A stretch of 64,000 nucleotides of DNA from Streptomyces kanamyceticus (GCF_008704495.1 NZ_CP023699.1:7564001-7628000), one strand, 5' to 3'. Shown: positions 35,022-43,494, counted from the stretch's first letter. Translations and numbers: made by a program. Notes: generated by a model from the letters alone, not told the origin.

Positions 35022-36211
35022 CGGTGTGCGAGGACCAGGTCACGCGCGTGACCATGCCCAAGTGGGGCCTGTCCATGAAGACCGGGCGCATCACCGAGTG
35101 GCTCGCGGCCGAGGGCCAGGAGGTCGAGGAGGGCGACGACCTCGCCGAGATCGACACCGACAAGATCGCGGGAACCCTGGAGGCCCCGGGCGCGGGTGTG
35201 CTGCGCCGGATCGTCGCGGCGGCGGGCGGCGACGCACCCGTCGGCCGGGTGATCGCGCTGATCGCCCCCGCGGAGGTCCCGGACGCGGAGATCGAACGGC
35301 TCGCCGCCGAGGCGCGGGACCACCTGGCCGCCGGCCTGCCCGCGGCGGACGAGGACAGCCCCGTCACCGGGACGGTACGGGTGGCGGGCACGGCGCTCGC
35401 GTACGCGACATCGGGCGCGGGCGAGCGGGCGGGCGAACAGGAGACCGAGCGAGCGGGCGAGCAGTCGGGCGAGCCGGAAATCGTCCTGGTGCACGGCTTC
35501 GGCGGAGACAAGAACTCCTGGCTCTTCGTGCAGGAGCCACTTGCCGCGCACCACACCGTCCACGCCCTCGACCTGCCGGGCCACGGCGAGTCCGGCAAGG
35601 AGGTGGGGGACGGCGGCCTGGCCGCGCTCGCCCGGCTCGTCACCGGCTTCCTCGACGCGCTCGGCATCGGACGGGCCCACCTGGTCGGCCACTCCCTGGG
35701 CGGCGCGGTCTGCGTCGCGGCGGCCGCGCTGGCCCCGGACCGGGTGGCCTCGCTGACCCTGGTGGCCCCCGCCGGTTTCGGCCCCGACGTGGACGCCTCC
35801 TACCTGCGGGGCTTCGCGGCGGCGGGCAACCGGCGCGAGCTGCGGCCGCAACTCGTGAAGCTCTTCGCCGACGAGTCCAGGGTGACCAGGCAGCTGATCG
35901 ACGACCTGCTCAAATACAAGCGCCTGGACGGCGTGGACCGCGCCCTGCGGACGCTCCTCGACACCCTGCTCGACGAGGACGACGCACCGGCCATCGACGT
36001 GACGGACCTCCTGAGGGGCCCGGCGGCCGCGGTCCCCGTGGTGGCGCTCTGGGGCGAGAAGGACCGGATCATCCCCGCGTCCAACGCGGCGTCCCTGACA
36101 GACACGGCGGACGTCCGCATGATCCCGGACACGGGCCACATGCCCCACATGGAGACACCGGGGGAGGTGGTGAGGGCGATCGAGGCCTCGGTACTGAGGG
36201 CGACCCCGTAA
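35018..36211 (+). CDS. acoC: AcoC-type lipoyl domain-alpha/beta hydrolase fusion
   Basis: Residues about 10-85 form a lipoyl domain (MPKWGLSMKTGRITEW, then EIDTDKI with the lipoylated Lys), and residues about 145-395 form an alpha/beta-hydrolase domain with HGFGGDKNSW, DLPGHGESGK, GHSLGG nucleophile elbow and DTGHMPHME. This is the plan of acetoin dehydrogenase E2 (AcoC), not of normal pyruvate-dehydrogenase E2. A short repeat ERAGEQETERAGEQ lies in the linker. The start is ambiguous: GTG 35018 overlaps the acoB stop (GTGA) and is used here; ATG 35009 and GTG 35024 are in frame. No E3 gene follows. The stop codon lies inside a copy of a genus-specific repeat. Confidence 0.9.
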   Translation: MTVCEDQVTRVTMPKWGLSMKTGRITEWLAAEGQEVEEGDDLAEIDTDKIAGTLEAPGAGVLRRIVAAAGGDAPVGRVIALIAPAEVPDAEIERLAAEARDHLAAGLPAADEDSPVTGTVRVAGTALAYATSGAGERAGEQETERAGEQSGEPEIVLVHGFGGDKNSWLFVQEPLAAHHTVHALDLPGHGESGKEVGDGGLAALARLVTGFLDALGIGRAHLVGHSLGGAVCVAAAALAPDRVASLTLVAPAGFGPDVDASYLRGFAAAGNRRELRPQLVKLFADESRVTRQLIDDLLKYKRLDGVDRALRTLLDTLLDEDDAPAIDVTDLLRGPAAAVPVVALWGEKDRIIPASNAASLTDTADVRMIPDTGHMPHMETPGEVVRAIEASVLRATP

Positions 36212-36275
36212 GGAGCGCGGGGACCTGCCCGCGGCCCCGCAGAGTGGCCCCGTAAGGGGCGCGGGGAACTGCGCG
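36204..36275. repeat. Two tandem copies of a CCCCGTAAGGRGCGCGGGGA element
   Basis: Copy 1 (36204-36233) begins within the acoC coding end and includes its TAA stop. Copy 2 (36248-36275) is 44 nt downstream. Copy 2 shares the 22-nt block AAGGGGCGCGGGGAACTGCG plus CG with 43518-43539. From memory, this element occurs many times in Streptomyces intergenic DNA. Confidence 0.75.
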
Positions 36276-36327
36276 CCCAGCCCAGGCGGACCCGCGGACG
36301 TGGAATCCGCTCAACCCAGCGGAGCGC

Positions 36328-36771
36328 TCACGCGCTGAGGGCCCGGGACCACCCCGGCGTGGCCCCCGCGGCCCCGCACAACGCGAGATACAACGGGATC
36401 GGCGGAGTGTAGGGGACATCCCCGTCCGGGCGATGGATCAGCACCGGACGGCACCCCGCGTCACGGACCACCGCGCCCGCCGAGTACGCGACGAGCGAAG
36501 GCCACTCCATCGCGACGTCGGAGTCCGCGGGCACGATCCACCACCAGCGCGAGCCGTCCTCGTACACGCACCCCACCCGGGGCAGCCGGGACATCAGGCC
36601 GGGGCCGAGCGACGCGGGCACCGAGACCGCGTCGCAGCCCAGTGGGTCGGTCATTCCCTCGGGCAGGCCGAGCCGCTGGGGAGGCGGCGGCGACGCTCTG
36701 GTCGCCTGTCGCCGCCGGGAAAGCCGGACCAAGGTGTTCAGATCCAACGGCCGCACCGTACCCGCGCTCAC
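36328..36771 (-). CDS. Hypothetical protein of the WhiJ-type locus
   Basis: I do not recognise a domain in this 147-residue soluble protein. Seen: a basic N-terminal LVRLSRRRQATR, the central GCVYEDGSRWWWIVPADSDV with three Trp, and VLIHRPDGDVPYTPPIPLYL. The Trp-rich core and the codon bias support a real gene. The start is GTG 36771. It lies 62 nt downstream of the HATPase gene on the same strand, so it may be cotranscribed with it. It ends 116 nt from acoC, a gap filled by repeats. Confidence 0.68.
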   Translation of the reverse strand: MSAGTVRPLDLNTLVRLSRRRQATRASPPPPQRLGLPEGMTDPLGCDAVSVPASLGPGLMSRLPRVGCVYEDGSRWWWIVPADSDVAMEWPSLVAYSAGAVVRDAGCRPVLIHRPDGDVPYTPPIPLYLALCGAAGATPGWSRALSA

Positions 36772-36833
36772 ATGCCCCCCGCCCGCGTCACTGCCACGTT
36801 CGACTCATCCGTTCTCCGCGCACGCCGTTCTGG

Positions 36834-37334
36834 TCACCACTGCGCGCACGCCGTTCTCGGCAACTCCGCCCACACCGTGAGCCCGATACCGGGCCCCGCG
36901 TCGTGGACGCCCCAAGCGCTGCTCACCGCATCGACGAGAAGCAGTCCCCTCCCGTGTTCCTCGTCGGCCCCCCTGTGAGCCGGGCGCGGCATGCCTGAAC
37001 CGCATCCGTCGTCACGTACGGCTATTCGCAGTTTCTCCGGATCCGCGCAGAGCTCGCAGATGATCCGCCGGCTCGCGGTGTGCACCACGGCATTGGTGAC
37101 CAGTTCGGAGACGATCAGAGCCGCCGCGTCGCAGGCGTCGTCGTCGCGCACCGCCCACTCGTCGAGCTGCGCACGCATCAGCCGTCTGGCCTGTGCGGCG
37201 GAGCCCGGAAGTGGGGCGAGAGCGAAACTGACGCAGACCTCGGCGGCGTCCTGGGGCCGGTGCTCGGCGAGATCGCCAAGACGGCCTCCGACGGCTTCGG
37301 TTCCTAACGGCGCGGGCGGAGTCACGCTCTCCAC
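36834..37334 (-). CDS. Anti-sigma-factor-like HATPase (ATP-binding protein)
   Basis: The 166-residue GHKL-fold protein resembles RsbW/SpoIIAB-type regulators. The N box reads SELVTNAVVHT (Glu77, Asn81), the G1 box RDDGCGSGMPRP and the G2 box GRGLLLVDAVSSAWGV. Single-domain ATPases of this kind in Streptomyces act as kinase/anti-sigma factors or with XRE-DUF5753 partners. The gene is divergent from the XRE gene at 37483, which with DUF397 forms the WhiJ-type triad. GTG 37334 follows a G-rich site; GTG 37325 is an alternative. Confidence 0.87.
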   Translation of the reverse strand: MESVTPPAPLGTEAVGGRLGDLAEHRPQDAAEVCVSFALAPLPGSAAQARRLMRAQLDEWAVRDDDACDAAALIVSELVTNAVVHTASRRIICELCADPEKLRIAVRDDGCGSGMPRPAHRGADEEHGRGLLLVDAVSSAWGVHDAGPGIGLTVWAELPRTACAQW

Positions 37335-37482
37335 TATCGCCCCGCCCGGAACACCTTGGCAAGAGCCACTCTGAAAAGTGCACAGTGGCGTGTTCCTTCG
37401 AGACGGCGCATGGCACACTGCTCGCAACAGCTCGCGGTGCGGTGTGAGTTGAAGCAACGCGGAGTAGGTGGAGGTAGGAGAC

Positions 37483-38343
37483 GTGAGCGAACCGCGGTCC
37501 GCGCCGACCGTCGGACAGGTCGTTCTCGGTCGTCGCCTGCAGGATCTGCGCGAGCGCGCGGGCCTCAAACGCGAGGAGGCCGCGAAGATCCTCCGCGTCG
37601 CCCCCGCCACCGTCCGCCGGATGGAGACGGCCGAGGTCGCGCTGAAGATCCCGTACCTCCAGCTGCTCCTGAAGTCGTACGGCATCGCCGACGACGAGGC
37701 GGACGCCTTCGTCATGCTCGCCGAGGAGGCCAACAAGCCCGGCTGGTGGCAGCGGTTCCACGACATCCTGCCCGGCTGGTTCAGCATGTACGTCAGCCTG
37801 GAGGGCGCCGCCAGCCTCATCAGGTCCTACGAGCCGCACTTCGTGCCCGGACTGCTCCAGACCGAGGAGTACGCGCGCGGGGTGATGCGCTCCGGTGCGA
37901 TCGGCCAGACCAGGCCGGCGGACATCGAGCGGTACGTGGCGCTGCGCATGGAGCGCCAGTCGCTGCTCACCCGCGAGGACGCGCCCCGGCTCTGGGTGGT
38001 GATGGACGAGACCGCGCTGCGCAGGCCCGTGGGCGGAGCCGATGTGATGCGCGAGCAGATCGACAGACTGCTCGAAGCAACCGAAATGCCCCACATCACG
38101 CTGCAGGTCGCGCCGTTCGCGTCGGGGCCGCACCCCGGAACGTACGGACCGTTCGTGCTGTTCCGGTTCGCCGTGTCGGAGCTGCCCGACATGGTCTACA
38201 GCGAGTACCTGACCGGCGCCGTCTACCTGGACGCGCGCACCGAGGTGGCCACCCACCTGGAGGTCATGGACCGCATGGCGGCGCAGGCCGCCACCGCACA
38301 ACGCACGAAGGAGATCCTCCGGGACCTCCGCAAGGAGCTGTGA
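37483..38343 (+). CDS. XRE-family regulator with DUF5753 (WhiJ-like)
   Basis: Residues about 9-64 of this 286-residue protein form an XRE helix-turn-helix (LGRRLQDLRERAGLKREEAA, then VAPATVRRMETAEV). Residues about 95-275 form DUF5753, seen as FVPGLLQTEEYARGVMR, LRMERQSLLTRED and HITLQVAPFASGPHPG. Such proteins pair with DUF397 proteins to control differentiation in Streptomyces (WhiJ/BldB-type systems). GTG 37483 is preferred because AGGAG lies 7 nt upstream. The stop is 1 nt from the ATG of the DUF397 gene. Confidence 0.92.
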   Translation: MSEPRSAPTVGQVVLGRRLQDLRERAGLKREEAAKILRVAPATVRRMETAEVALKIPYLQLLLKSYGIADDEADAFVMLAEEANKPGWWQRFHDILPGWFSMYVSLEGAASLIRSYEPHFVPGLLQTEEYARGVMRSGAIGQTRPADIERYVALRMERQSLLTREDAPRLWVVMDETALRRPVGGADVMREQIDRLLEATEMPHITLQVAPFASGPHPGTYGPFVLFRFAVSELPDMVYSEYLTGAVYLDARTEVATHLEVMDRMAAQAATAQRTKEILRDLRKEL

Positions 38344-38344
38344 C

Positions 38345-38653
38345 ATGGACCGACATCGAGCCGGAACGCGCCCTGCCGGTCCGCGTTCACCAGGAGCCCG
38401 CGACGACTCGCGCAGTGAGTCCCGGATATACAACGGCATGCCCGCCCGCGACCTCGGCAACGACGGCTGGCACAAGCCGTGGAGCGGCGGAAACGGCGGC
38501 AACTGCCTGGAGGCCATGAAGCTGGCCGACGGCAGGGTCGCGGTGCGCCAGTCCACCGACCCGGACGGTCCCGCGCTGATCTACACGCGTGGAGAGATCA
38601 CCGCGTTCATCCAGGGGGCGAAGGCGGGCGAGGCGGACTTCCTGCTCTCGTGA
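38345..38653 (+). CDS. DUF397 protein
   Basis: The 102-residue partner of the upstream XRE regulator. The DUF397 core is GWHKPWSGGNGGNCLEAM (about residues 39-56) and VRQSTDPDGPALIYTRGEI, then FIQGAKAGEADFLLS at the end. The first ~30 residues (basic and Ser/Pro-rich) are not part of the family; ATG 38438 is an internal alternative start. The gene sits 1 nt after the regulator stop, so translation is coupled. Confidence 0.9.
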   Translation: MDRHRAGTRPAGPRSPGARDDSRSESRIYNGMPARDLGNDGWHKPWSGGNGGNCLEAMKLADGRVAVRQSTDPDGPALIYTRGEITAFIQGAKAGEADFLLS

Positions 38654-38696
38654 CCCGCCCACCAGGCGGCTGAGGATCGGGACGGGTCAGGTCAGG

Positions 38697-39176
38697 TCAG
38701 GTCAGCGCGAGGATGAACGACGCCGAAGCGGCGAGGGACGCGACACCGCGCACGTGGTTCCACGCGGTCCACTCGCTGACGTACGTACGCCAGTATTCGG
38801 CGCCCTCCGCGCTCTCCGGATCGACCTTGGCCAGGGCGTCGTTGCGGGGAATGTTCGCGGCGATCGTCACCCCGAACGAGCCGACCAGGTACAGCGCGCA
38901 GCCGAGCAGCAGCTCGACGGTGCCCTCGTCGGGCCAGAGCACGAACGTCACGACGGCGAGCACGGCGCACAGCCCCGTGGCGCCGAGGAACACGGCCATG
39001 AACGCCGGAGTGACAGCGGTGACGTTGATCCGGTTCATCGCGGCGATGCCCTGCGCGGGCGGCAGCCCGGCGAGACCCTTCATCACGAAGGTGGAGAAGG
39101 CGCAGAAGACCCCGGCGGCGAGGCCACAGGCGAGCGCGCCGAGCACGGCGAGTACGAAGTACGGACCGTCGATCAT
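38697..39176 (-). CDS. DUF1772 membrane protein
   Basis: A 159-residue protein with four hydrophobic segments (about residues 5-25, 55-75, 80-105 and 140-158). The DUF1772 signature reads FCAFSTFVMKGLAGLPPAQG, then MNRINVTAVTPAFMAVF and NIPRNDALAKVD. Eukaryotic relatives are anthrone oxygenases; bacterial roles are unknown. Four GGTCA repeats (about 38686-38705) cover the stop region. The gene converges on the DUF397 gene. Confidence 0.87.
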   Translation of the reverse strand: MIDGPYFVLAVLGALACGLAAGVFCAFSTFVMKGLAGLPPAQGIAAMNRINVTAVTPAFMAVFLGATGLCAVLAVVTFVLWPDEGTVELLLGCALYLVGSFGVTIAANIPRNDALAKVDPESAEGAEYWRTYVSEWTAWNHVRGVASLAASASFILALT

Positions 39177-39295
39177 GGCAACTCCCGTGGGTCTGAGGCC
39201 GTTACGTCACGCAGGCGTGCTACGGCTGCGTCACCTACGTCGGACGGGCGGGCCTGCCGCGAGTGATCCTCCACGGCGAGCCCCGTCACCACAAG

Positions 39296-40087
39296 TCAAT
39301 TGCCAACGGGCCCTGGTGGCCATGCGTGACCCTCGCCCGGGCATGCGCGGGCGTCTCGCCCCGGCGTGCCAGACGTGCCAAGCGTGCCCGGCGTGCCAGT
39401 CGAGCCCGGCGCCTCGCGCCACGCGCGCAACGTCGCCTCCACGGCGGGCGCGATCCGCCGCCGCGCCTCGCCCCGGGGCACACCGCTCATCAGCAACCGG
39501 TCGTAGGGCGTGGCCGTGTGCCGCACCGCGGCGCCGACCGCCGCGGTCACGGCGCCCTCCGACAGCGCCCGGCCCGCCGCGCTGCGCCCCACCCGACCGC
39601 TGCCCCGCTCCGATGCGTGCGCGGCGATCGCGCGGGCCCTGTCCGCGGGGCAGCCGGGGAAGAGCCGCCCTATCTCGGCGGCGAACGCCTCGGTGAACCG
39701 CACGTCCCGCGCGGCCCGCCGCACCGCGTCCCGCGCCCTGCGCCGCGCCCGTGCCTCGGCGTCCGCCAGGCACCGCTCCTCGGCGAGCGCGAGCGCCGCC
39801 TCCTCGACGAGGACGCCCTGCCGCTCGTACCGGGCGCGGCGCCGGTGGAAGCGGACCACCACCGCCCAGAGCCCGCTGCCCTCGCGGGCCCGCCGGGTGA
39901 GTGCCGTGTCGCCGCGCGGCAGATAGACGAGGTGTCCGAGGTCGGCGCAGTCCAGGCAGCGCGGCTCGCCGCCTTCGAGGACCAGCAGTCGCAACGGCCC
40001 CGAGCGGCACTCCGCGCAGCGCCTGCGCTTCAGCGGCTGGAACGCCAGGAGTCCGGGGCGGGCGGGGGAGACCGGGGAGCTCGCCAT
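39296..40087 (-). CDS. DUF2293 domain protein with N-terminal zinc ribbon
   Basis: This 263-residue protein begins with a four-Cys cluster, RRCAECRSGPLRLL and CLDCADLGH (residues about 22-48), probably a zinc ribbon. An Arg/Ala-rich helical region follows (ARARRRARDAVRRAARDVRF), then the DUF2293 part PGCPADRARAIAAHASERGSG. The last ~40 residues are Gly/Thr/Pro low-complexity repeats (TGTPGTLGTSGTPG). Function unknown; nucleic-acid binding is a fair guess. Divergent from the uridine-kinase-like gene. Confidence 0.8.
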   Translation of the reverse strand: MASSPVSPARPGLLAFQPLKRRRCAECRSGPLRLLVLEGGEPRCLDCADLGHLVYLPRGDTALTRRAREGSGLWAVVVRFHRRRARYERQGVLVEEAALALAEERCLADAEARARRRARDAVRRAARDVRFTEAFAAEIGRLFPGCPADRARAIAAHASERGSGRVGRSAAGRALSEGAVTAAVGAAVRHTATPYDRLLMSGVPRGEARRRIAPAVEATLRAWREAPGSTGTPGTLGTSGTPGRDARACPGEGHAWPPGPVGN

Positions 40088-40130
40088 GCCCGTCTCTTTC
40101 CCCGCGCGAGGGCCACGGCATCATGGCCCT

Positions 40131-40778
40131 GTGCGACTCGAACCGATCACCTGGGAACGCCTGACCGACACCCTCGCCGACCGCCTGCTCGACCTGAAGA
40201 CCGGCGACGGGAGCCCCTGGCCGCGCGTCGCCGTCGACGGGGCGCGGGCCGGCGGGACCGGCGAACTGGCCGCGCGCCTCGCCGACGCGCTGCGGCTGCG
40301 CGGACGCACCCCGCTGGTGGTCGGCACGGAGGGCTTCCTGCGGCCCGCCTCGCTGCGCTTCGAGTACGGGCATCAGGACGTGGAGGCGTACTACAGCGGG
40401 TGGTTCGACACCGGCGCCCTGTGGCGCGAGGTCTTCGGCCCCCTCGAACCGGGCGGCACGGGGCGGGTCCTGCCCGACCTCTGGGACCCGGCGGCCGATC
40501 GCGCGACCCGCAGCCCGTACGTCGAACTCCCGCCCGGCGGCGTGCTGTTGCTGCACGGCCCGCTGCTGCTCGGCCATTGGTTCCCGTTCGACCTGAGCGT
40601 GCACGTGCGGCTCTCGCCCGGCGCGCTGCGGCGCCGCACACCGGAGGACGAGCGGTGGACGCTGCCTGCCTTCGAACGGTACGAGACGGAGGCGGACCCC
40701 GCGGGCCGCGCCGACGTGGTCGTACGGGCGGACGATCCACGGCATCCGGCGTGGAGCGGCGCACCGGCCGCGACGTGA
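40131..40778 (+). CDS. Uridine kinase-like protein with altered Walker A
   Basis: The 215-residue protein follows the actinobacterial uridine-kinase-like family: VAVDGARAGGTGELAARLAD (about residues 25-44), FLRPASLRFEYGHQDVEAYY, and SWFDTGALWREV-like residues. The Walker A would be GxxxxGKT, yet the aligned segment reads GARAGGTGE, so the catalytic Lys is missing. The downstream DVVVRADDPRHPAW is the family's usual tail. It may bind but not phosphorylate, or act differently. The start is GTG 40131; an upstream in-frame ATG would overlap the promoter of the divergent gene. Confidence 0.72.
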   Translation: MRLEPITWERLTDTLADRLLDLKTGDGSPWPRVAVDGARAGGTGELAARLADALRLRGRTPLVVGTEGFLRPASLRFEYGHQDVEAYYSGWFDTGALWREVFGPLEPGGTGRVLPDLWDPAADRATRSPYVELPPGGVLLLHGPLLLGHWFPFDLSVHVRLSPGALRRRTPEDERWTLPAFERYETEADPAGRADVVVRADDPRHPAWSGAPAAT

Positions 40779-40973
40779 CGCGCGGGCACCCCACGCGACC
40801 GCATCCCGCCTCACTCTTGCCTGTCTCACCCCCCCGGCCCGCCCTGCCCCGGTCCGCGCCGGGCCCGAGCGGTCTCCGGATGCGTGCGTCCGGGGGCACG
40901 GCGAGAATGAGGGCGCCGGGATCAGCGGCGCCCTCGCGCCGCGCCGGAACACGCCCGGCAACGGGAGGCACCA

Positions 40974-41393
40974 ATGACCACCGCCGGAGACATCATGCAC
41001 CGGGGCGCCCAGTGGATCCCCAGGCACGAGACGCTCGACCGCGCGGCCCAGCTGATGCGCGAACTCGACGTGGGCGCGCTGCCCATCAGCGACGAGAACG
41101 AACGCCTCTGCGGCATCCTCACCGACCGCGACATCGTCGTCGGCTGTGTGGCCATGGGGCACGACCCGTCCCGGGTCACCGCGGGTGACATGGCCAAGGG
41201 CACGCCGCGCTGGATCGACTCGGGCGCCGATGTGGACGAGGTCCTCCGGGAGATGCAGGGCCATCAGATCCGCCGCCTGCCGGTGATCGAGAACAAGCGG
41301 CTCGTCGGCATGATCAGCGAGGCCGACCTCGCCACGCACCTCACCGATGACCAGCTCGCGGGCTGGGTCGAGAGCGTCTACGCCAAGGGCTGA
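40974..41393 (+). CDS. CBS-domain pair protein
   Basis: The 139-residue protein is two CBS domains forming one Bateman module: TAGDIMHRGAQWIPRHETLD to LTDRDIVVGCVAMG (residues about 3-60) and AGDMAKGTPRWIDSGADVDE to LVGMISEADLATH (about 70-125). These bind adenosyl nucleotides and switch partners; no partner domain is fused. ATG with GGGAGG 6-8 nt upstream. It ends 3 nt from the stop codon of the convergent CorA gene. Confidence 0.93.
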   Translation: MTTAGDIMHRGAQWIPRHETLDRAAQLMRELDVGALPISDENERLCGILTDRDIVVGCVAMGHDPSRVTAGDMAKGTPRWIDSGADVDEVLREMQGHQIRRLPVIENKRLVGMISEADLATHLTDDQLAGWVESVYAKG

Positions 41394-41396
41394 TGC

Positions 41397-42542
41397 TCAT
41401 AGCCACCCGTTCCTCCGGAAGCCGCGGTACAGCGCGAGACAGGTCGCCGCGATCACGGACATGACCAGCGGATAGCCGAACTTCCAGTGCAGCTCGGGCA
41501 TGTGGTCGAAGTTCATGCCGTAGAGACCGCAGGCCATCGTCGGCACCGCGACGACCGCCGCCCATGCGGTGATCTTCCGCATGTCCTCGTTCTGCGCGAC
41601 CGTCACTTGTGCGAGGTGGGCCTGGAGGATCGAGTTCAGCAACTCGTCGAAGGCGGCGATCTGTTCGGTGGCCCGGTGCAAGTGGTCGTCCACGTCCCGG
41701 AAGTACGCCTGTATCTCCGGGGCGATGGCGCGCATCGGTGTGGTGGCGAGCACCTGGAGCGGGCGGCCGAGCGGCACCACCGCCCGCTTCAGTTCGAGGA
41801 GTTCGCGCTTGAGCTGGTAGATGCGGCCGGGGTCGGCCCGCGCGCCGTCCGGGGCGAACACGTCCGTCTCCACCTGGTCGATGTCCGACTGCACCGCGTC
41901 CGTCGCCGCGAGGTAGTCGTCCACCACCTGGTCGGCGATGGCGTGCAGCACGGCGGCAGGTCCCTGGGAGAGCTGCTCGGGGGACGCCTCAAGCTCCTCG
42001 CGCAGCGGGCCGAGCGAGCCGTGCCTGCCGTGCCGGACCGTGATGACGAAGTCGCGGCCGACGAAGACCATGATCTCGCCGGTGTCCACCACCTCGCTGG
42101 TGGCGGTCAGTTCGGTGTGTTCGACGTAGCAGACGGTCTTGAACACGGCGAACAGCGTGTGGTCGTACCGCTCGACCTTCGGGCGCTGATGCGCGTGCAC
42201 CGCGTCCTCCACGGCGAGCGGGTGCAGGTCGAAGAGGTCGGCGATGCCCGCGAACTCCTGCCCTGTCGGCTCGTGCAGCCCCAGCCAGACGAAGCCGTCG
42301 TCGGCCTTGCGGACCCGCTCGACCGCCTCGACGAGGCTGTCGACGGAGGGCTGGCGCACGCCCTTTCGGTACGACACGCAGTTCACCACCGACGAGCCGA
42401 GCGGGGAGCGGGCCGGGTGGCTCAGGTCGACGCGTGAGCGGCGTCGGCCCAGGCGCGCGACCTTACGGAGGCGGCCGACCTTGCGCAGACTTGAGACTTT
42501 GCCAAGGCTTCCTACCTTCCGAAGGTTGCCTGCCATGGACAT
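41397..42542 (-). CDS. corA: CorA family Mg2+/Co2+ channel
   Basis: The 381-residue inner-membrane channel has the selectivity motif YGMNFDHMPE after the first membrane helix and a second helix at the C-terminus (GYPLVMSVIAATCLALYRGF). The long cytosolic domain shows SVVNCVSYRKGVRQP, WLGLHEPTGQEF and DAVHAHQRPKVERYD. The N-terminal ~35 residues are basic six-residue repeats of the LRKVGS kind (five copies). ATG 42542 has GAGGAG about 7 nt upstream. A 15-bp palindrome at 42635-42649 lies in the divergent gap with the methyltransferase. Confidence 0.93.
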   Translation of the reverse strand: MSMAGNLRKVGSLGKVSSLRKVGRLRKVARLGRRRSRVDLSHPARSPLGSSVVNCVSYRKGVRQPSVDSLVEAVERVRKADDGFVWLGLHEPTGQEFAGIADLFDLHPLAVEDAVHAHQRPKVERYDHTLFAVFKTVCYVEHTELTATSEVVDTGEIMVFVGRDFVITVRHGRHGSLGPLREELEASPEQLSQGPAAVLHAIADQVVDDYLAATDAVQSDIDQVETDVFAPDGARADPGRIYQLKRELLELKRAVVPLGRPLQVLATTPMRAIAPEIQAYFRDVDDHLHRATEQIAAFDELLNSILQAHLAQVTVAQNEDMRKITAWAAVVAVPTMACGLYGMNFDHMPELHWKFGYPLVMSVIAATCLALYRGFRRNGWL

Positions 42543-42699
42543 GAGGGGCTCCTCGCGCTGGTGACCGCTGGTGGTGTGGCGTGCCAGTTTGCCAGCCCGG
42601 TACAGGACCTCGCTGGGGCCTGTGGGAACGGAGTATTCCGCTCCGGAATGCCCGGTTCTGCCTCCCGGGAGCAAGCCGGGCAACTGGGATGATCAGGGC

Positions 42700-43494
42700 A
42701 TGACGCGAACCGACGGCCCTCTCCTCGACGCCCGGCAGCCCGTGACGGTGCGGCGCCTCGACGCCTTCGCCGCCCTCTTCGACCCCACGACCTTCGGGCA
42801 CATCGAACGGCTCGGCATCGGCCCCGGCTGGCGCTGCTGGGAGGTCGGGGCTGGCGGCACCTCCGTGGTCTCCTGGCTCGCCAAGCGGGTCGGCCCCACC
42901 GGCAGGGTCCTGGCGACCGACACCGACACGTCCTGGCAGACGCGGGCCGCGCGCTCACCCCTCGAAGTGCGCGTCCACGATGTCGCCGCCGACCCGCCGC
43001 CCGTGGAGGGCTTCGACCTGGTGCACGCGCGGCTCGTCCTGGTCGACGTCGCGGACCGGGAGCGGGCCCTGCAGTCGATGCTCAGGGCGCTGCGGCCCGG
43101 CGGCCGCCTCCTGATCGAGGAGGCCGACCACGCGCTCCAGCCGCTTGCCTGCCCCGACGAGTACGGCCCCGCCCAGGAGTTGGCGAACCGCCTGCGCCAC
43201 GGGGTGCGCGCGCTGCTCGCCGAGCGTGGCGCCGATCCCGCGTACGGCCGCGTGCTGCCCCGCCTGTTGCGTGCGGGCGGCCTGCGCCACGTCGAGTCCG
43301 AAGTCCACATCCCGCTCACCTCCCCGGCCTGCGCCGCCCTGGAGACCGCGACGCTCCAGCACCTGCGCGCGGACCTGGTCGCCGCGGGCCTCGCGACGAC
43401 GGAGGAGATCGACGACCACTTGGCGAGCGTCGCGGCGGGCACGCTCGACCTGGCGACGCCGCCGATGGTCTCCACGTGGGGACGGAAGGCGTAG
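42700..43494 (+). CDS. SAM-dependent methyltransferase
   Basis: This 264-residue cytosolic enzyme has a class I SAM fold: CWEVGAGGTSVVSWLAKRVG (motif I, about residues 48-67), LATDTDT, then DLVHARLVLVDVADRERAL and LRPGGRLLIEEAD (motif VI). The PTTFGHIERLGI lead-in is typical of a Streptomyces family of unknown substrate. The ATG lacks a strong ribosome site. The gene is divergent from corA and is followed by a 150-nt gap that includes a genus-specific repeat. Confidence 0.87.
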   Translation: MTRTDGPLLDARQPVTVRRLDAFAALFDPTTFGHIERLGIGPGWRCWEVGAGGTSVVSWLAKRVGPTGRVLATDTDTSWQTRAARSPLEVRVHDVAADPPPVEGFDLVHARLVLVDVADRERALQSMLRALRPGGRLLIEEADHALQPLACPDEYGPAQELANRLRHGVRALLAERGADPAYGRVLPRLLRAGGLRHVESEVHIPLTSPACAALETATLQHLRADLVAAGLATTEEIDDHLASVAAGTLDLATPPMVSTWGRKA

